A stretch of 6,911 nt of DNA, taken from NCBI GenBank assembly GCA_017880945.1, contig JADGRM010000120.1, positions 1 to 6,911 of the forward strand, written 5' to 3'. The stretch is from Gallionella sp. GTDB taxonomy: Bacteria; Pseudomonadota; Gammaproteobacteria; Burkholderiales; Gallionellaceae. Below the pieces are notes generated by a model. The model saw only the letters and a program-made list of their open reading frames with translations. It searched no databases and was not told the origin of the DNA. The translations under genes and the position numbers were made by a program. Positions 6,080 to 6,911 of this stretch are shown in pieces. The stretch's first letter is position 1; each line of letters starts with the position of its first letter.

Positions 6080-6911
6080 CTAATGAACAATAGCTGAATA
6101 TTCCAGTGCATCGTCCATCGCAGCCGTGAATTCATTGATCTTGATCGGCTTGGTCAGATAGCGGAAGAATCCCGCCTCCAGTCCCTTCTCGATATCGCGC
6201 AGCATCGCATTGGCACTGAGGGCAACGACGGGGATGTGCCTGGTTGCCGGGTCTTCGCGCAGGATATTCAGGGCTTCGATCCCGCTGATACCGGGCAGAT
6301 TGATATCCATCAGGATCACATCCGGGAGATGGGCGCGCGCCAGCGCGATGCCGAGATTGCCATCGCGCGCGCTGATCATGCGCACATGCGGGTGGTCCGC
6401 GAATATTTGCTCGACCAGCATCAGGTTGGCCAGATTGTCCTCCACATAGAGCAGGGTGCGCCGCGCCGCGCTTCCCGGAGCTAGCGGCGCAAATTCCGTG
6501 GGCATGGTATGTCCAGCGGCAAGTTGCGGCGCAACGGCCAGGACCAGTTCGATCCAGAATTCGCTGCCCACCCCGACGGTGCTTTCCACGCCGATCGTGC
6601 CGCCCATCAGTTCGACCAGTTGCTTGGCTACCACCAGGCCGATACCCGTCCCTTCCTCGGTGCCGTTCTCTTGCCCGAGACGATTGAACGGCTGAAACAG
6701 CTGCACCAGTTTTTCCGGGGGCAATCCCGCACCGCTGTCCTTGATGCTGATGCGTATGCGTTCCGGGGCGATCGCTGTGCAGTTCACCTCGACCGTTCCC
6801 TGCTTGATGTTGTATTTGATCGCATTGGTCAGCAGGTTGATCAGAACCTGCTTGACCCGGGTCCGGTCGGCATTGGCATACCAGGTCTTGTCGAAGGGCA
6901 GAAAGTTGATA
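6080..6911 (-). CDS. hybrid sensor histidine kinase, C-terminal part (ATPase plus receiver), cut by the window edge
   Basis: The frame is open from the right edge to TAG at 6080-6082, giving 276 visible residues. The first part is a histidine-kinase ATPase domain: N box QVLINLLTNAIKYN (visible residues 21-34), G1 DSGAGLP (from 58), F box FQPFNRL and G2 GTGIGL (87-92), ending with a GSEFWIEL strand. After a linker of about 25 residues comes a receiver domain: acidic pair E157-D158 (LYVEDN), phospho-acceptor D202 (LMDINLPG, codon 6305-6307), S232 (VVALSANAM) and K254 (YLTKPIK). All residues needed for phosphotransfer to the receiver are present. The sensor region and the phospho-accepting histidine lie off the window. 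No output domain follows, so the receiver probably passes phosphate to a phosphotransfer protein or tunes the kinase. The peptidase gene follows after 44 bp and may share its transcript. The signal sensed cannot be told. Confidence 0.93.
   Translation of the reverse strand, partial: INFLPFDKTWYANADRTRVKQVLINLLTNAIKYNIKQGTVEVNCTAIAPERIRISIKDSGAGLPPEKLVQLFQPFNRLGQENGTEEGTGIGLVVAKQLVELMGGTIGVESTVGVGSEFWIELVLAVAPQLAAGHTMPTEFAPLAPGSAARRTLLYVEDNLANLMLVEQIFADHPHVRMISARDGNLGIALARAHLPDVILMDINLPGISGIEALNILREDPATRHIPVVALSANAMLRDIEKGLEAGFFRYLTKPIKINEFTAAMDDALEYSAIVH

Overview
The window looks like chromosomal DNA of a betaproteobacterium, perhaps of the Nitrosomonadales/Gallionellaceae kind. This rests on the ComEC-like and DUF2062-like proteins, their adjacency, and the moderate GC content; it is an inference from family resemblance, not a phylogeny. 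No insertion sequence, phage gene, tRNA, rRNA or CRISPR array was seen.

Layout. (1) Positions 1-2518, minus strand: a nearly full-length comEC/rec2 gene for the DNA-uptake channel, whose 3' end runs off the left edge. (2) Positions 2554-3096, plus strand: a DUF2062 membrane protein gene, divergent from comEC across only 35 bp. (3) Positions 3097-3531: an intergenic region of about 435 bp. Its first 230 bp hold nothing convincing. The rest is dense with signals: a sigma70-type promoter (3328-3355), a dyad at the predicted start site, a strong intrinsic terminator (3393-3422), a tandem 16-bp repeat with 17-bp period (3421-3453) and a perfect 8-bp hairpin (3475-3495). Promoter and terminator together would make an RNA of about 60 nt with two C-rich, anti-Shine-Dalgarno-like stretches, which is either a free small RNA or an attenuated leader. 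(4) Positions 3532-3615: a 27-codon ORF with its own Shine-Dalgarno, ending one base before the next start. (5) Positions 3617-4783, plus strand: a 388-residue protein of no family I recognise. (6) Positions 4857-6035, minus strand and convergent: an M29-like metallo-aminopeptidase. (7) Positions 6080-6911, minus strand: the C-terminal part of a hybrid sensor histidine kinase (ATPase plus receiver), cut by the right edge and possibly co-transcribed with the peptidase.

How the genes may work together. comEC and the DUF2062 gene look like ordinary housekeeping neighbours. The less ordinary part is 3328-4783: a candidate small RNA or attenuator, a repeat-bearing leader, a tiny coupled ORF and an orphan protein, opposite a peptidase and a signalling kinase. 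A functional link between these is possible, but the sequence does not prove it.
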